64,000 nucleotides of DNA from Leptospiraceae bacterium (lineage in GTDB: Bacteria; Spirochaetota; Leptospiria; Leptospirales; Leptonemataceae), in assembly GCA_026418015.1 (NCBI GenBank), contig JAOACE010000021.1, forward strand, positions 167,298 through 231,297, given 5' to 3'. Shown here one piece after another: positions 9,158-19,367 of the stretch. Both the position numbers and the translations under genes were made by a program. How positions within the stretch are numbered: position 1 is the stretch's first letter; every line of letters begins with the position of its first letter. Under the pieces are notes generated by a model. The model had not been told where the DNA came from, ran no database searches, and worked only from the letters and a program-made list of their open reading frames with translations.

Positions 9158-10405
9158 TTAAAATTTTGCTAAAAACTTTATGTCGATAAAATGTACTTCT
9201 TTTTTGTTGAATTGAATAAATTTTATCTGATAATTATAATTACAATAAAACTGGATTTTTTTAAGTTTGATAAGACTTTCTAACAAAATCCCAAGATAGG
9301 TTCTTTCAATTAAATAATTTTGATTGTAATAGGGATTGATTGCAACATCAAAAAAATCAAAATGCTTTTGTATAAGGTTGATGTTATAGTGTTGATAGAA
9401 TAAACCCAAGTAAAAATTATACTTTTTTTGCATACCTACTTTGAATTTAAAAATCAACGTTTCTTTGTTCCCTTCGATATCAAATGAATAGTTCAAATCA
9501 TGAGAAATTAAAAGATTTATATTGTATCGATAATCGTCCTTTATCTCTTTTTGAAGTTTTTTTTCTAAATAATTTACCCCAGCAAGAATAGAAAATTTAT
9601 CATTATTATAGACAATCATATCGGATTGAATTTTTAAAAAAATTATATTACCTTTATAAAAATAATTTAAATTATTATTTATATATTTATTTTTATAATT
9701 AAAGTTTGTATAAAACGAAGAACTTGTATATTTTTCCCTATAGCTATCTGTAAAAAAATCATATTGATCCCAATAATTTTTTCTTACAACAAAAAAACCT
9801 ATATGATGATTATCTGTATTCCAATCAACAATAGAATAACCATAGATATTCTTTTTTTCTCCCGACAAATTAATAAAAGAATATAAATTTTTATACAATA
9901 ATTTATTAAATAATATATATTTTTTATTATAAAAATCGTATAAGAATATGCTATTTTGGTTGTAAAGAAAAATACCTTTGCTAAAATCCTCTAAATAAAA
10001 AGTACCATAAGAAAAAAAATTCTGATAATTCCAAAAAGAAATATAAATCCCTTGCAAGATTCTTTTTTGAAGAAAATCCCCCTCATTAGAAAAATCATTT
10101 CTTAGAAATACTAGTTTATTCCAAAGGGGATTAAGTAAATAATTGCCACCAAATAACTTAAACTTATAGCTTCCCCAAAATATATCAAGATCAATGCTTA
10201 AAGAATGTTCTTTTTTGTCTTTATACATGATTAAATAATCTATGTTATACTGATTTTGATGAAACTCTTGAAGATAGAACAATTCTGGAGAAGAAGGTAA
10301 TTTTTCATCGACGAAGTTTTTGTTATAATACGACATAATATAAGATTGACCCATGATGCTCTTAACCCAAATCAATAAACTTAAAGACGTTATTCTTATC
10401 TTCAT
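9158..10405 (-). CDS. Predicted outer-membrane beta-barrel protein, function unknown
   Basis: 415 residues from ATG at 10405; an upstream in-frame start at 10486 would place an unlikely hydrophobic extension before an obvious signal peptide. The N-terminus (MKIRITSLSLLIWVKSIMGQS) looks like a Sec signal. The rest is very rich in Tyr, Phe and Asn with alternating hydrophobic and polar residues, and ends in IDIKFLAKF. A terminal aromatic strand of this kind is typical of outer-membrane barrels. I recognise no family; it is too short for a TonB-dependent receptor. It is divergent from the ECF sigma-factor gene, so it is a possible target of it. Its upstream region has TATTAT five bases before the ATG. 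Confidence 0.6.
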   Translation of the reverse strand: MKIRITSLSLLIWVKSIMGQSYIMSYYNKNFVDEKLPSSPELFYLQEFHQNQYNIDYLIMYKDKKEHSLSIDLDIFWGSYKFKLFGGNYLLNPLWNKLVFLRNDFSNEGDFLQKRILQGIYISFWNYQNFFSYGTFYLEDFSKGIFLYNQNSIFLYDFYNKKYILFNKLLYKNLYSFINLSGEKKNIYGYSIVDWNTDNHHIGFFVVRKNYWDQYDFFTDSYREKYTSSSFYTNFNYKNKYINNNLNYFYKGNIIFLKIQSDMIVYNNDKFSILAGVNYLEKKLQKEIKDDYRYNINLLISHDLNYSFDIEGNKETLIFKFKVGMQKKYNFYLGLFYQHYNINLIQKHFDFFDVAINPYYNQNYLIERTYLGILLESLIKLKKIQFYCNYNYQIKFIQFNKKEVHFIDIKFLAKF

Positions 10406-10477
10406 ATAATATAATATCTCTAAAATGAAAATTATTAACAAAAATAAATTAGTAGACAAATAAGTTTTATTTATATT

Positions 10478-10507
10478 TTCAAACAAATAGATTAAATATT
10501 CTATAAA
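10478..10507 (+). promoter_or_regulatory. Possible promoter of the ECF sigma-factor gene
   Basis: TATAAA at 10502-10507 lies five bases before the ATG at 10513. TTCAAA at 10478-10483 lies 18 bases upstream of it. The position would make the transcript start at or very near the start codon; no Shine-Dalgarno sequence is seen. Confidence 0.3.
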
Positions 10508-10512
10508 AAGAT

Positions 10513-11055
10513 ATGGATTTAAACAATAATACCGAGAAGGATTTTATTAAAGCACTTTATGATGAATATGCTAACGATATATTGATCTTTCTTTATAGAA
10601 TGACCAAAGATTATCAATTGTCTTGTGATTTATTGCAAGATACCTTCTTAAATTTTATCAAAAAAGCATCCGAAAACAAAATAAAAGACAAAAATAAGGC
10701 TAAAACGTATTTATTTCAAACTGCGAAAAATTTATTTATCAATAATTATAGAAAGTTAAAAAAATTTGTTGTAATAAGTTATGATGATGCTATCGATACA
10801 AGAGAAGAGACAACTAATCCAGAAGAAAACTATATTAGCGAAGAAGACGAGAGCTATAATGAGAAAGTCTTAAATGAACTATTGGAATACTTAGATAACT
10901 ACGAAAAAACTCTGATTGTTCTAAGATATCAATCGAATTTAAAAATCGAGGAAATTGCAGAAATCATCGATAAAAGCCCATCTTCTGCAACAAGGGCGTT
11001 ACAGAAAATTCAAAAAAAATTGTTAAAAATAGCAAAAGAAAAAAAAATAATATGA
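10513..11055 (+). CDS. ECF-type RNA polymerase sigma factor
   Basis: 180 residues. Region 2 runs over about residues 10-75 (LYDEYANDILIFLYRMTKDY, DLLQDTFLNF, AKTYLFQTAKNLFINNYRK). An acidic linker (about 85-115) and region 4 with a helix-turn-helix (RYQSNLKIEEIAEIIDKSPSSATRALQKI) follow. It lacks an N-terminal region 1, as expected for ECF sigmas. The next gene encodes a membrane FecR-domain protein, its likely regulator. The gene is divergent from a putative outer-membrane protein. Confidence 0.88.
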   Translation: MDLNNNTEKDFIKALYDEYANDILIFLYRMTKDYQLSCDLLQDTFLNFIKKASENKIKDKNKAKTYLFQTAKNLFINNYRKLKKFVVISYDDAIDTREETTNPEENYISEEDESYNEKVLNELLEYLDNYEKTLIVLRYQSNLKIEEIAEIIDKSPSSATRALQKIQKKLLKIAKEKKII

Positions 11056-11109
11056 AATATATGCAAAAAATAAAAATTCAAATGTCTTAATTAGTATGAG
11101 CTATCAAAT

Positions 11110-12165
11110 ATGAAATATAATGAAAATGATATAAAGAAAATAGAAGAAATATTAAAAGTAAAACCTAAAATAAAAACACCAGAATTTAATAGTGAATTTT
11201 ATTTCAACAAACAAAATGAACCTACCTTTTTACCTGAAAAAACTTTTTATTTTGAAGATTTTATAAAAATTGCAGCTTCTTTTATATTTGTGTTTATCAT
11301 TATATTTTTATTTTATCAGCAAAAATTTAATTTTGAAACAACTCTATGGCAATCACAAAATCTTACATCTGTAAAATCGAAGGATATTATTGGAGTTGTA
11401 TTATTTATTAAAGGAAAGGTTGATTTAATTTCCGAGGACAAAAATCAAGATGTTTACCAAGGTACGACAATTACAGAAAATTCCACAATAAAGACTTACG
11501 ACAAAAGCACTATAGAAATTGTTTTGGATAAAAGAATTCAAATTCGCATCAAAGAAAATACAACGATAACACTAACTAAATCTGAAAACCTTTGGAAAAT
11601 TTTCCAAGAACAGGGGATTAGTTATCATAATGTTAAATCTCTAAAACCCAAAGAAAATTACTATGTAGAAACACCCTCTGCAATTGCTGGGGTTCGTGGT
11701 ACTTTTTTTTATGTGAATAACAATTCAGATAAAACAGAAATTGAAGTACATAAAGGCAACGTTATAATCTACACGAAAGAACTTGAATCGGGTTATATAC
11801 AATTAAAAAATAAAGGTTCTCTAACTCCAAATAATCTATTTCTTTTTGACAAAAAAATTAAAAAAATCGAAAAAAAAGTTGCAAAAAAATCCGATTTGGA
11901 TGTCTTATTTAAAGAGATGGAACAAAATCTTTCAATCATAGAAAATGAGGAATTGTGGGAAAATCTGTCAAAAATTCCCACTACAACGAACAAAAAAGAC
12001 ATAGAAAAAGTCTATAATAAAAGGGTGGAAAAGATCCATTTGGTGGATGGAAGAATCTTAGAAGGTGTAATAGCATCCCAAGTTGGAAACAAAATTATTC
12101 TACATACCACGACAGGCATTTTTATTGTTAATATAGATGATGTAAAAGAAATTACTTTTGAATAA
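11110..12165 (+). CDS. Membrane-anchored FecR-domain protein, probable sigma-factor regulator
   Basis: 351 residues. A cytoplasmic N-terminal segment of about 50 residues precedes one membrane helix (about 52-69). A periplasmic FecR domain follows, visible from EDKNQDVYQGTTITENSTIKT through ETPSAIAGVRGTFFYV and EVHKGNVIIY. The last 45 residues form a small beta-rich module (VDGRILEGVIASQVGNKIIL) that recurs at the end of the next gene's product. The order sigma factor, then one-helix FecR protein suggests an anti-sigma or sigma-activating regulator, although the N-terminal part shows no clear zinc-binding anti-sigma motif. Confidence 0.7.
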   Translation: MKYNENDIKKIEEILKVKPKIKTPEFNSEFYFNKQNEPTFLPEKTFYFEDFIKIAASFIFVFIIIFLFYQQKFNFETTLWQSQNLTSVKSKDIIGVVLFIKGKVDLISEDKNQDVYQGTTITENSTIKTYDKSTIEIVLDKRIQIRIKENTTITLTKSENLWKIFQEQGISYHNVKSLKPKENYYVETPSAIAGVRGTFFYVNNNSDKTEIEVHKGNVIIYTKELESGYIQLKNKGSLTPNNLFLFDKKIKKIEKKVAKKSDLDVLFKEMEQNLSIIENEELWENLSKIPTTTNKKDIEKVYNKRVEKIHLVDGRILEGVIASQVGNKIILHTTTGIFIVNIDDVKEITFE

Positions 12166-12188
12166 ATAGAACTTTTAGGAGGTTTAAA

Positions 12189-13322
12189 ATGATTCAGTTT
12201 AAAAAAATAATTTTTATCAGCATGGTAATTGCTTTATTACCATTATGCAAAGAACAAAAGCAAATAACACAAGAAAAAAACAAGTTGGTTATTACTTTTG
12301 TAACGGGTGATGTAAAAATCATTAGGAAAGATGAACAAGGAAAAGTCCAAGAGATACCAGCCAAAATGGGAATGTTTGTTTACGAAGAAGATTCTATTAA
12401 AACAGAAAATGGTAAGGTGGATTTGCAAACGAAAACCGGTTCTGCAATTCGAGTTAAAGAAATGACCTATCTAAGTGTAAAAAGTCTATCTGGAGATGCT
12501 GGTGGGGAAACTAAACTCGAAATGCAAAATGGAAATATGATTGCTAACATTAAAAAAGCAACCACAAAAGAAGACTTTAAAGTCGCAACACCAACTGCAA
12601 TTGCGGGTGTAAGAGGAACAACTTTTGCTGTGGAAGTTGACCCATTCGAAAAAACAAGTACTGTTAAAGTATTAGAAGGAAAAGTTGCAGTAAAACCAAG
12701 AGTAGTTGCATTAGAAAAAGCTTCTAAAGAAGAAATAGAAAAAAATGAAAATCTACAATCTTTAAAAAAACTTGAAGAAAAAGAAGTAGTTGTTGAAGAA
12801 AATCAAACTGCTCAATTAGACCCATCTATAGAAAAGAAAATTGTAAAACTTAACGAAAAAGCAGAAAAATCTTCAATAGAAGATGTTGCTAAATCCGAAG
12901 ACATAAAAGATCTTACAAAAAATGTAAAAGAAACAACCCAAGTAGTTAAAACAGAAAAATCAGAAATTTCTCCAGAGTTAATAGTAGATAAAGAAACAAT
13001 GGTCACATTAAATCAAGAAGAATTAAAACAAATTGAACAAGGACAAGCTGTAGATCAAATTTTTGCTAAAAAACAAGAAGAAAGAAAACTAAAAGAAGAA
13101 GAAATTCTCAAAAAAATAGAAGAAAATGCGTCGAAAAAACAGCTTAAAACAGAAAAAGAATTAAAAGAACATTACAAAAAATTAGAAGTTATTACATTAC
13201 GAAATGGTAAAAAAATCAATGGTACTGTAATTGCTCAAACAGAAAACTTAATGGTAATCCATACACCACAAGGTGTAATTCGAGTAAATAAAAACGATGT
13301 AGAATCTCAAGAATTTAAATAA
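12189..13322 (+). CDS. FecR-domain lipoprotein with coiled-coil region
   Basis: 377 residues, preceded by a good AGGAGG site. The signal sequence ends in LLPLC (Cys20), so a lipoprotein is likely. The FecR domain covers about residues 30-175 (GDVKIIRKDEQGK, EEDSIKTENGKVDLQTKTGS, TPTAIAGVRGTTFAVEV, VLEGKVAV). A long Lys/Glu-rich, probably coiled-coil region covers about 180-330. The final 45 residues (LRNGKKINGTVIAQTENLMVI) match the C-terminal module of the preceding FecR protein. It is followed by a strong terminator. Role unknown; a sensor or peptidoglycan-associated scaffold is possible. Confidence 0.7.
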   Translation: MIQFKKIIFISMVIALLPLCKEQKQITQEKNKLVITFVTGDVKIIRKDEQGKVQEIPAKMGMFVYEEDSIKTENGKVDLQTKTGSAIRVKEMTYLSVKSLSGDAGGETKLEMQNGNMIANIKKATTKEDFKVATPTAIAGVRGTTFAVEVDPFEKTSTVKVLEGKVAVKPRVVALEKASKEEIEKNENLQSLKKLEEKEVVVEENQTAQLDPSIEKKIVKLNEKAEKSSIEDVAKSEDIKDLTKNVKETTQVVKTEKSEISPELIVDKETMVTLNQEELKQIEQGQAVDQIFAKKQEERKLKEEEILKKIEENASKKQLKTEKELKEHYKKLEVITLRNGKKINGTVIAQTENLMVIHTPQGVIRVNKNDVESQEFK

Positions 13323-13328
13323 AAGATG

Positions 13329-13360
13329 GCGCCAGATTCTGGCGCTTTTATTTTATTTTT
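13329..13360 (+). terminator. Rho-independent terminator after the sigma/FecR operon
   Basis: GCGCCAGA (13329-13336) and TCTGGCGC (13338-13345) form a perfect 8-bp GC-rich stem with a one-base formal loop (realistically 6 bp with a wider loop). A T-rich run to 13360 follows. This is the clearest intrinsic terminator in the window and ends the ECF-FecR-FecR unit. Confidence 0.85.
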
Positions 13361-13364
13361 ATTA

Positions 13365-13589
13365 ATGGACAATTATGAACTATATCAAGTTTTAAGACCT
13401 AGATATGTTTGTCTTTGTTTTGGTCTTACGGAAGGAGATCTAAAAAATGCAATTTTTAAACACAACATCCAAACCTTCGACGAATTACAAAAACAAACAA
13501 AATGTTCCTCAAACTGTGGAACCTGCGAAGGCGATGTAAAAAAAATCCTTAATAATATCTTAGCAGAAACAAAAAAATCAATTGATTAA
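13365..13589 (+). CDS. BFD-like [2Fe-2S]-binding domain protein
   Basis: 74 residues from ATG 13365. An earlier in-frame ATG at 13326 lies inside the terminator hairpin and is rejected. The protein has YVCLCFGLTEGDL near the N-terminus and CSSNCGTC near the middle, giving the Cys-x-Cys and Cys-x2/x3-Cys pairs of bacterioferritin-associated ferredoxin-type domains. In larger proteins this module binds a [2Fe-2S] cluster; free-standing forms help to release iron from bacterioferritin. It lies just before exbB/exbD, which would suit an iron-related role, but this is an inference. Confidence 0.72.
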   Translation: MDNYELYQVLRPRYVCLCFGLTEGDLKNAIFKHNIQTFDELQKQTKCSSNCGTCEGDVKKILNNILAETKKSID

Positions 13590-13619
13590 TCATCACTAAA
13601 AAAATTCTTTGAAAATATT

Positions 13620-14231
13620 ATGGATTGGAAATTTATTATTCTATCTGGTGGCCCGATTGTTTTAATACTTTTCGTTATATTAATATTAGTAATAATCATC
13701 ATCATTGAGCGGATATTATATTATAAAAACTATATAAATTTTATCACAAGTTTCGAAGAGAAATTGAATTCCCAGAAAAACATTTCTACCCAAGAGATAT
13801 TAGATTCTTTTTACAATTCTAAGAAGATTTTATCCATCAACTGGATAACATTTATCAAACAATTGCAAGAACCCGAAAATATAAACAATTTCGAAGAAAT
13901 ATTCTATCAATTTTACAATAAAGAAATCCTGCATTTAGAAAAGTATTTGATTTTCTTAGCTACAATGGGGAATTTAAGCCCTTTTATTGGTTTATTAGGA
14001 ACTGTATTTGGTATCATTCGTTCTTTTATGCATTTAGGCGAAACCAACATGACAGAAATAAACCGAGGTATAGCGGAGGCATTGATTGCTACCGCAATTG
14101 GGTTAATTGTAGCCATTCCCTCCTCCTTTTCGTTTAACTATTTTCGAAAAACGATTGAAAAAATCGAATTACAACTAGAAGTAATCAAAAGTGCATTAAA
14201 ATTAAAAATATACTATGAAAAAAAATCATAA
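13620..14231 (+). CDS. exbB: ExbB/TolQ/MotA-type proton channel protein
   Basis: 203 residues with three hydrophobic segments (about 10-32, 115-140, 155-180). The conserved core GNLSPFIGLLGTVFGIIRSF and AEALIATAIGLIVAIPS identifies the MotA/TolQ/ExbB family. It forms the inner-membrane proton channel that energises TonB-type or Tol-type envelope processes. Its 3' end overlaps exbD by 17 bases. No tonB or tolA is in the window, so ExbB versus TolQ cannot be settled. Confidence 0.85.
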   Translation: MDWKFIILSGGPIVLILFVILILVIIIIIERILYYKNYINFITSFEEKLNSQKNISTQEILDSFYNSKKILSINWITFIKQLQEPENINNFEEIFYQFYNKEILHLEKYLIFLATMGNLSPFIGLLGTVFGIIRSFMHLGETNMTEINRGIAEALIATAIGLIVAIPSSFSFNYFRKTIEKIELQLEVIKSALKLKIYYEKKS

Positions 14232-14590
14232 AAAAAACGATATAATTAGTACAATCAATATTACACCATTTACAGATGTTATTCTTGTATTGTTGATTAT
14301 CTTTATGATTTCTGCTCCAAGTATTTATTTAACATCGATTGAAATTCAACTTCCCAGAGGAACAAACAAAAATGCTCAAACCCAATACGAAGAAATTATC
14401 GGTTTAGACAAAGAGGGAAACTATTATTATAAAAATAAATTAACCAAAAAAGAAGATTTAGAAAAAGCCTTTAAGGATAAATCGGTAGAAGAAAAAAAGA
14501 AGATCAGAATCCTCATTAATGCTGATAAAAACACAAAACATGGAGATGTAATCGAATTAATCAATCTATTTAATCAACTAGAATATAAAA

Positions 14591-14616
<26 letters not shown>
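14215..14616 (+). CDS. exbD: ExbD/TolR family protein
   Basis: 133 residues. A short basic cytoplasmic start, then INITPFTDVILVLLIIFMISAP, gives the single membrane helix with the conserved proton-path Asp. The periplasmic domain contains IEIQLPRGTN and ILINADKNTKHGDVIELINLF. It partners the preceding ExbB protein; the overlap of 17 bases implies coupled translation. Confidence 0.88.
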
Positions 14617-16413
<1,797 letters not shown>

Positions 16414-16426
16414 ACAATTTATAAAA

Positions 16427-17587
16427 ATGGCAAAAAAATATTACTCAGACTTAGGGTTCGTAAAAACACAAACTGTTCGATTGCCCGGCTTCGAAACAAC
16501 CTTTGGTTATCAATTTCCGTATGTGGATATTAATTATTTGACGATTGGAAATTTAAACAGCGAAAAAAACAATGTGATCCTAATTACCCACGCATTATCT
16601 GGAAATGCTCTTGTCGCAGGGCAAGATAAAGAAACTGGTGCTATTGGTTGGTGGGATGATTATGTTGGTCCTAATAAAGCCATCGATACAAATCGATTTT
16701 ATGTGATTTGTTCTAATGTAATTGGTGGATGCAATGGTTCAACAGGACCAACTTCTATCAATCCTAAAACGAACCAACCTTATAATATGCAATTTCCTCC
16801 CATCACAATACAAGATATGGTCAAAGCCCAATATCTTCTAATGCAACACTTAGGAATCGAAAAACTCTTTGCAGTTATTGGTGGATCGATGGGAGGTATG
16901 CAAGCATTAACATGGTCTTTGCATTATCCCGATATGGTTCATCTTTGTATTCCTATTGCTACTTGCATGGCACATTCAGCAATGCAAATTGCTTTCAACG
17001 AAGTTGGACGACAAGCCATCATGTCCGATCCCAACTGGAATAATGGTAACTATACACCAGACAAAAGACCAGAACATGGATTAGCTGTTGCAAGAATGAT
17101 CGGTCATATTACTTATTTAAGTGCACAAATCATGGAAGAAAAATTTGGAAGAAAACCACAACGTAATCCAGAACCTTCGGATATTTTTCCTATATTCTTT
17201 TCCGTAGAAAGTTATTTACAATATCAAGGCGAAAGTTTCGTAAAAAGGTTCGATCCCAACTCCTATTTATACATTACCAAAGCATTAGACATGTTTGATT
17301 GGTTCTACAATATAGAAAATCCTGAAGAAGCACTAAAAAAAATCAAATCAAAGTTTTTAGTTATAAGCTTTGAATCTGACTGGCTATATCCACCAGAGCA
17401 ATCAAGACAGATTGTAAAACTCCTAAAAAGAGCGAATAAATCTGTAACATACATGAATCTCGATACATCTTACGGACATGATTCTTTTTTAATACCTAAT
17501 CAGGAACTATCCACAGTGATTGATTCCTTTTTAGATTTAGAGATCAATCAATTACAAAAAAATGGAGTAAACGTAAATGCTCTATAA
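16427..17587 (+). CDS. metX: Homoserine O-acetyltransferase
   Basis: 386 residues, alpha/beta hydrolase fold. Motifs are ILITHALSGNALVAG, the NVIGGCNGSTGP oxyanion segment, the nucleophile elbow GGSMGGMQAL, the Asp in SFESDWLYPP and the His in SYGHDSFL. It produces O-acetylhomoserine (or O-succinylhomoserine in some members) for the neighbouring MetY. Its end overlaps metW by 11 bases. Confidence 0.93.
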   Translation: MAKKYYSDLGFVKTQTVRLPGFETTFGYQFPYVDINYLTIGNLNSEKNNVILITHALSGNALVAGQDKETGAIGWWDDYVGPNKAIDTNRFYVICSNVIGGCNGSTGPTSINPKTNQPYNMQFPPITIQDMVKAQYLLMQHLGIEKLFAVIGGSMGGMQALTWSLHYPDMVHLCIPIATCMAHSAMQIAFNEVGRQAIMSDPNWNNGNYTPDKRPEHGLAVARMIGHITYLSAQIMEEKFGRKPQRNPEPSDIFPIFFSVESYLQYQGESFVKRFDPNSYLYITKALDMFDWFYNIENPEEALKKIKSKFLVISFESDWLYPPEQSRQIVKLLKRANKSVTYMNLDTSYGHDSFLIPNQELSTVIDSFLDLEINQLQKNGVNVNAL

Positions 17588-18167
17588 ACAGGTCTACAAA
17601 AAAGTAAAAGAGTGGATACCGGAAGGTGCAAAAGTATTAGATTTAGGTACAGGAGACGGTTCTTTTCTAAAAGAATTGATTGACGAAAAAAAAATTATCG
17701 GAGAAGGAGTAGAAATTAATTCTGACCTCGTATCTAAGTGTATTCAAAAGGGTTTGGTAGTCCATCAAGGGGATATAATGGATGGATTGGATCAATATGC
17801 TCAACATTCATTTGACTATATTTTGCTTTTAGGTACATTCCAAGAGTTATACGATCCCAACAAAGTTTTAGACGAAGTTTTTCGTGTAGGGAAAAATCTA
17901 ATTCTTGCATATAACAATTTTGCTCATTGGAATATACGATTTCAGATTATGTTTTTAGGTAGAACTCCTGTAACTCCTTCCATGCCCTATCCATGGTACA
18001 AAAGCCCGAACTTACAATATTTCTCTATCCAAGACTTCCATGAATTCTGCGAATCCAAAAAATTAAAAATTATAAAAGAAGCGTATTTTCATAAATTTGG
18101 AGAAGTTTATTTATTTCCCAATTTTTTTGCTGAACAAGCATTAGCACATGTTATAAGTAATCATTAA
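17577..18167 (+). CDS. metW: Methionine biosynthesis protein MetW
   Basis: 196 residues. A SAM-binding methyltransferase-like fold (VLDLGTGDGSFLKELI) with the MetW hallmarks DYILLLGTFQELYDPNKVLDE, NFAHWNIRFQIMFLGRTPVT and PWYKSPNLQYFSIQDFHEFC. MetW is generally found beside metX and is thought to support it. The gene overlaps metX by 11 bases and, on the other side, the convergent dgt by 4 bases. Confidence 0.88.
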   Translation: MLYKQVYKKVKEWIPEGAKVLDLGTGDGSFLKELIDEKKIIGEGVEINSDLVSKCIQKGLVVHQGDIMDGLDQYAQHSFDYILLLGTFQELYDPNKVLDEVFRVGKNLILAYNNFAHWNIRFQIMFLGRTPVTPSMPYPWYKSPNLQYFSIQDFHEFCESKKLKIIKEAYFHKFGEVYLFPNFFAEQALAHVISNH

Positions 18168-19324
18168 ATATCCAATAACTGTTTGTATTTTTTAAAAGCA
18201 TATCGATCTGTCATTCCAGAAATATAATCTGCAACAGTTCTATGCAAACCATAATCTTTAATTCTTTCTTGGATATGTTTTGGCATCATTTCTGGATAGG
18301 TTCTATATTCTTCGAAAAGAAATTGAATGATTCTTTCTCCTCTTCTGGACATAGCTAAAACTTCGGGATGCTGGTATAAATTTTGTTTTAAAAATTCATA
18401 AACTACAAAAGTAATTTCTTGAAATTCCATCGAATTTTTTAATGGATTGGTTTCTTTGTTAAGTTTATAAACATCTTGAATCGAGGTGAGTTCCAGTTGC
18501 TCTAAATTTTTTTTAGAATTTTCTATAAAATCTTTTATAAATAAATTTAAAGAAATACGAATCAACATACGAATTTTATGAGGTGTTCGTGCTTTCGAAA
18601 AATGATCCTTCCATTCTTGTTCAGCTTTTTTATAAAGATTTTTCCAATATTCCAATTCAAGGACTTGATCTAATTCTATATAACCAGAATCTATCCCATC
18701 TTCTATATCGTGGTGTATGTAAGCGATTCTATCACATTGATCTACTAATACACATTCTAATGGAGGAAATTCCTCTTTTTTCTGTTTGCTTAATTCGTAT
18801 AAATGAAGGTCATCTTCGTAAATTTCGCCATATTTCATCAATGATTTTAGAGTAGCTTTGGTTAGGTTTAATCCTTTCCAATAAGGATATCGTTCTTCGA
18901 GGAGAGTGACAATTCTAAGACTTTGTTTGTTGTGTTCAAATCCACCATGATGTTGCATTAAGTTATGTAAAATATCTTGTCCTGCATGTCCAAAAGGTGT
19001 ATGACCTAAATCATGAGCCAATGCAATGGTTTCTGAAAAATCTTTGTTTAATCTTAATACACTTGCAATAGATCGAGAAAGTTGACTTACTTCTAAACTA
19101 TGAGTTAGTCGCGTTCTGTAATTATCTCCTTCTGTATTAACAAAAACTTGTGTTTTATAGCCCAATCGCCTAAATGCTTTGCTGTGAATAATTCTATCCC
19201 TATCGCGCTGAAAATTCGTTCGATAGGGATCTTCCTCTTCTGAATAAATTCTACCTTCGTTTTCTTTGTTTTTTAATGCATAAGGTGCTAAAAATTGATC
19301 TTCGTAATCTTCTATGGAAAGCAT
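18164..19324 (-). CDS. dgt: Deoxyguanosinetriphosphate triphosphohydrolase-like HD protein
   Basis: 386 residues from ATG 19324; a TTG three codons upstream is less likely. The family core is clear: DRDRIIHSKAFRRLGYKTQVF, RTRLTHSLEVSQLSRSIA (His), ALAHDLGHTPFGHAGQD (HD), HNKQSLRIV, CVLVDQCDRIAYIHHDIEDG and the C-terminal DRYA near the end. The enzyme hydrolyses dNTPs to the nucleoside and tripolyphosphate, limiting dNTP pools. Substrate preference is not predictable. It is convergent with metW. Confidence 0.88.
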   Translation of the reverse strand: MLSIEDYEDQFLAPYALKNKENEGRIYSEEEDPYRTNFQRDRDRIIHSKAFRRLGYKTQVFVNTEGDNYRTRLTHSLEVSQLSRSIASVLRLNKDFSETIALAHDLGHTPFGHAGQDILHNLMQHHGGFEHNKQSLRIVTLLEERYPYWKGLNLTKATLKSLMKYGEIYEDDLHLYELSKQKKEEFPPLECVLVDQCDRIAYIHHDIEDGIDSGYIELDQVLELEYWKNLYKKAEQEWKDHFSKARTPHKIRMLIRISLNLFIKDFIENSKKNLEQLELTSIQDVYKLNKETNPLKNSMEFQEITFVVYEFLKQNLYQHPEVLAMSRRGERIIQFLFEEYRTYPEMMPKHIQERIKDYGLHRTVADYISGMTDRYAFKKYKQLLDI

Positions 19325-19367
19325 AGAACACAATTATTTTAAAAACTAATTGCCCAAGAAAATTAAT

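Noticed and set aside
13326..13364. Longer start (ATG 13326) for the BFD-like gene
   Set aside because: It lies inside a strong intrinsic terminator and adds residues unlike the family; ATG 13365 is a better start.
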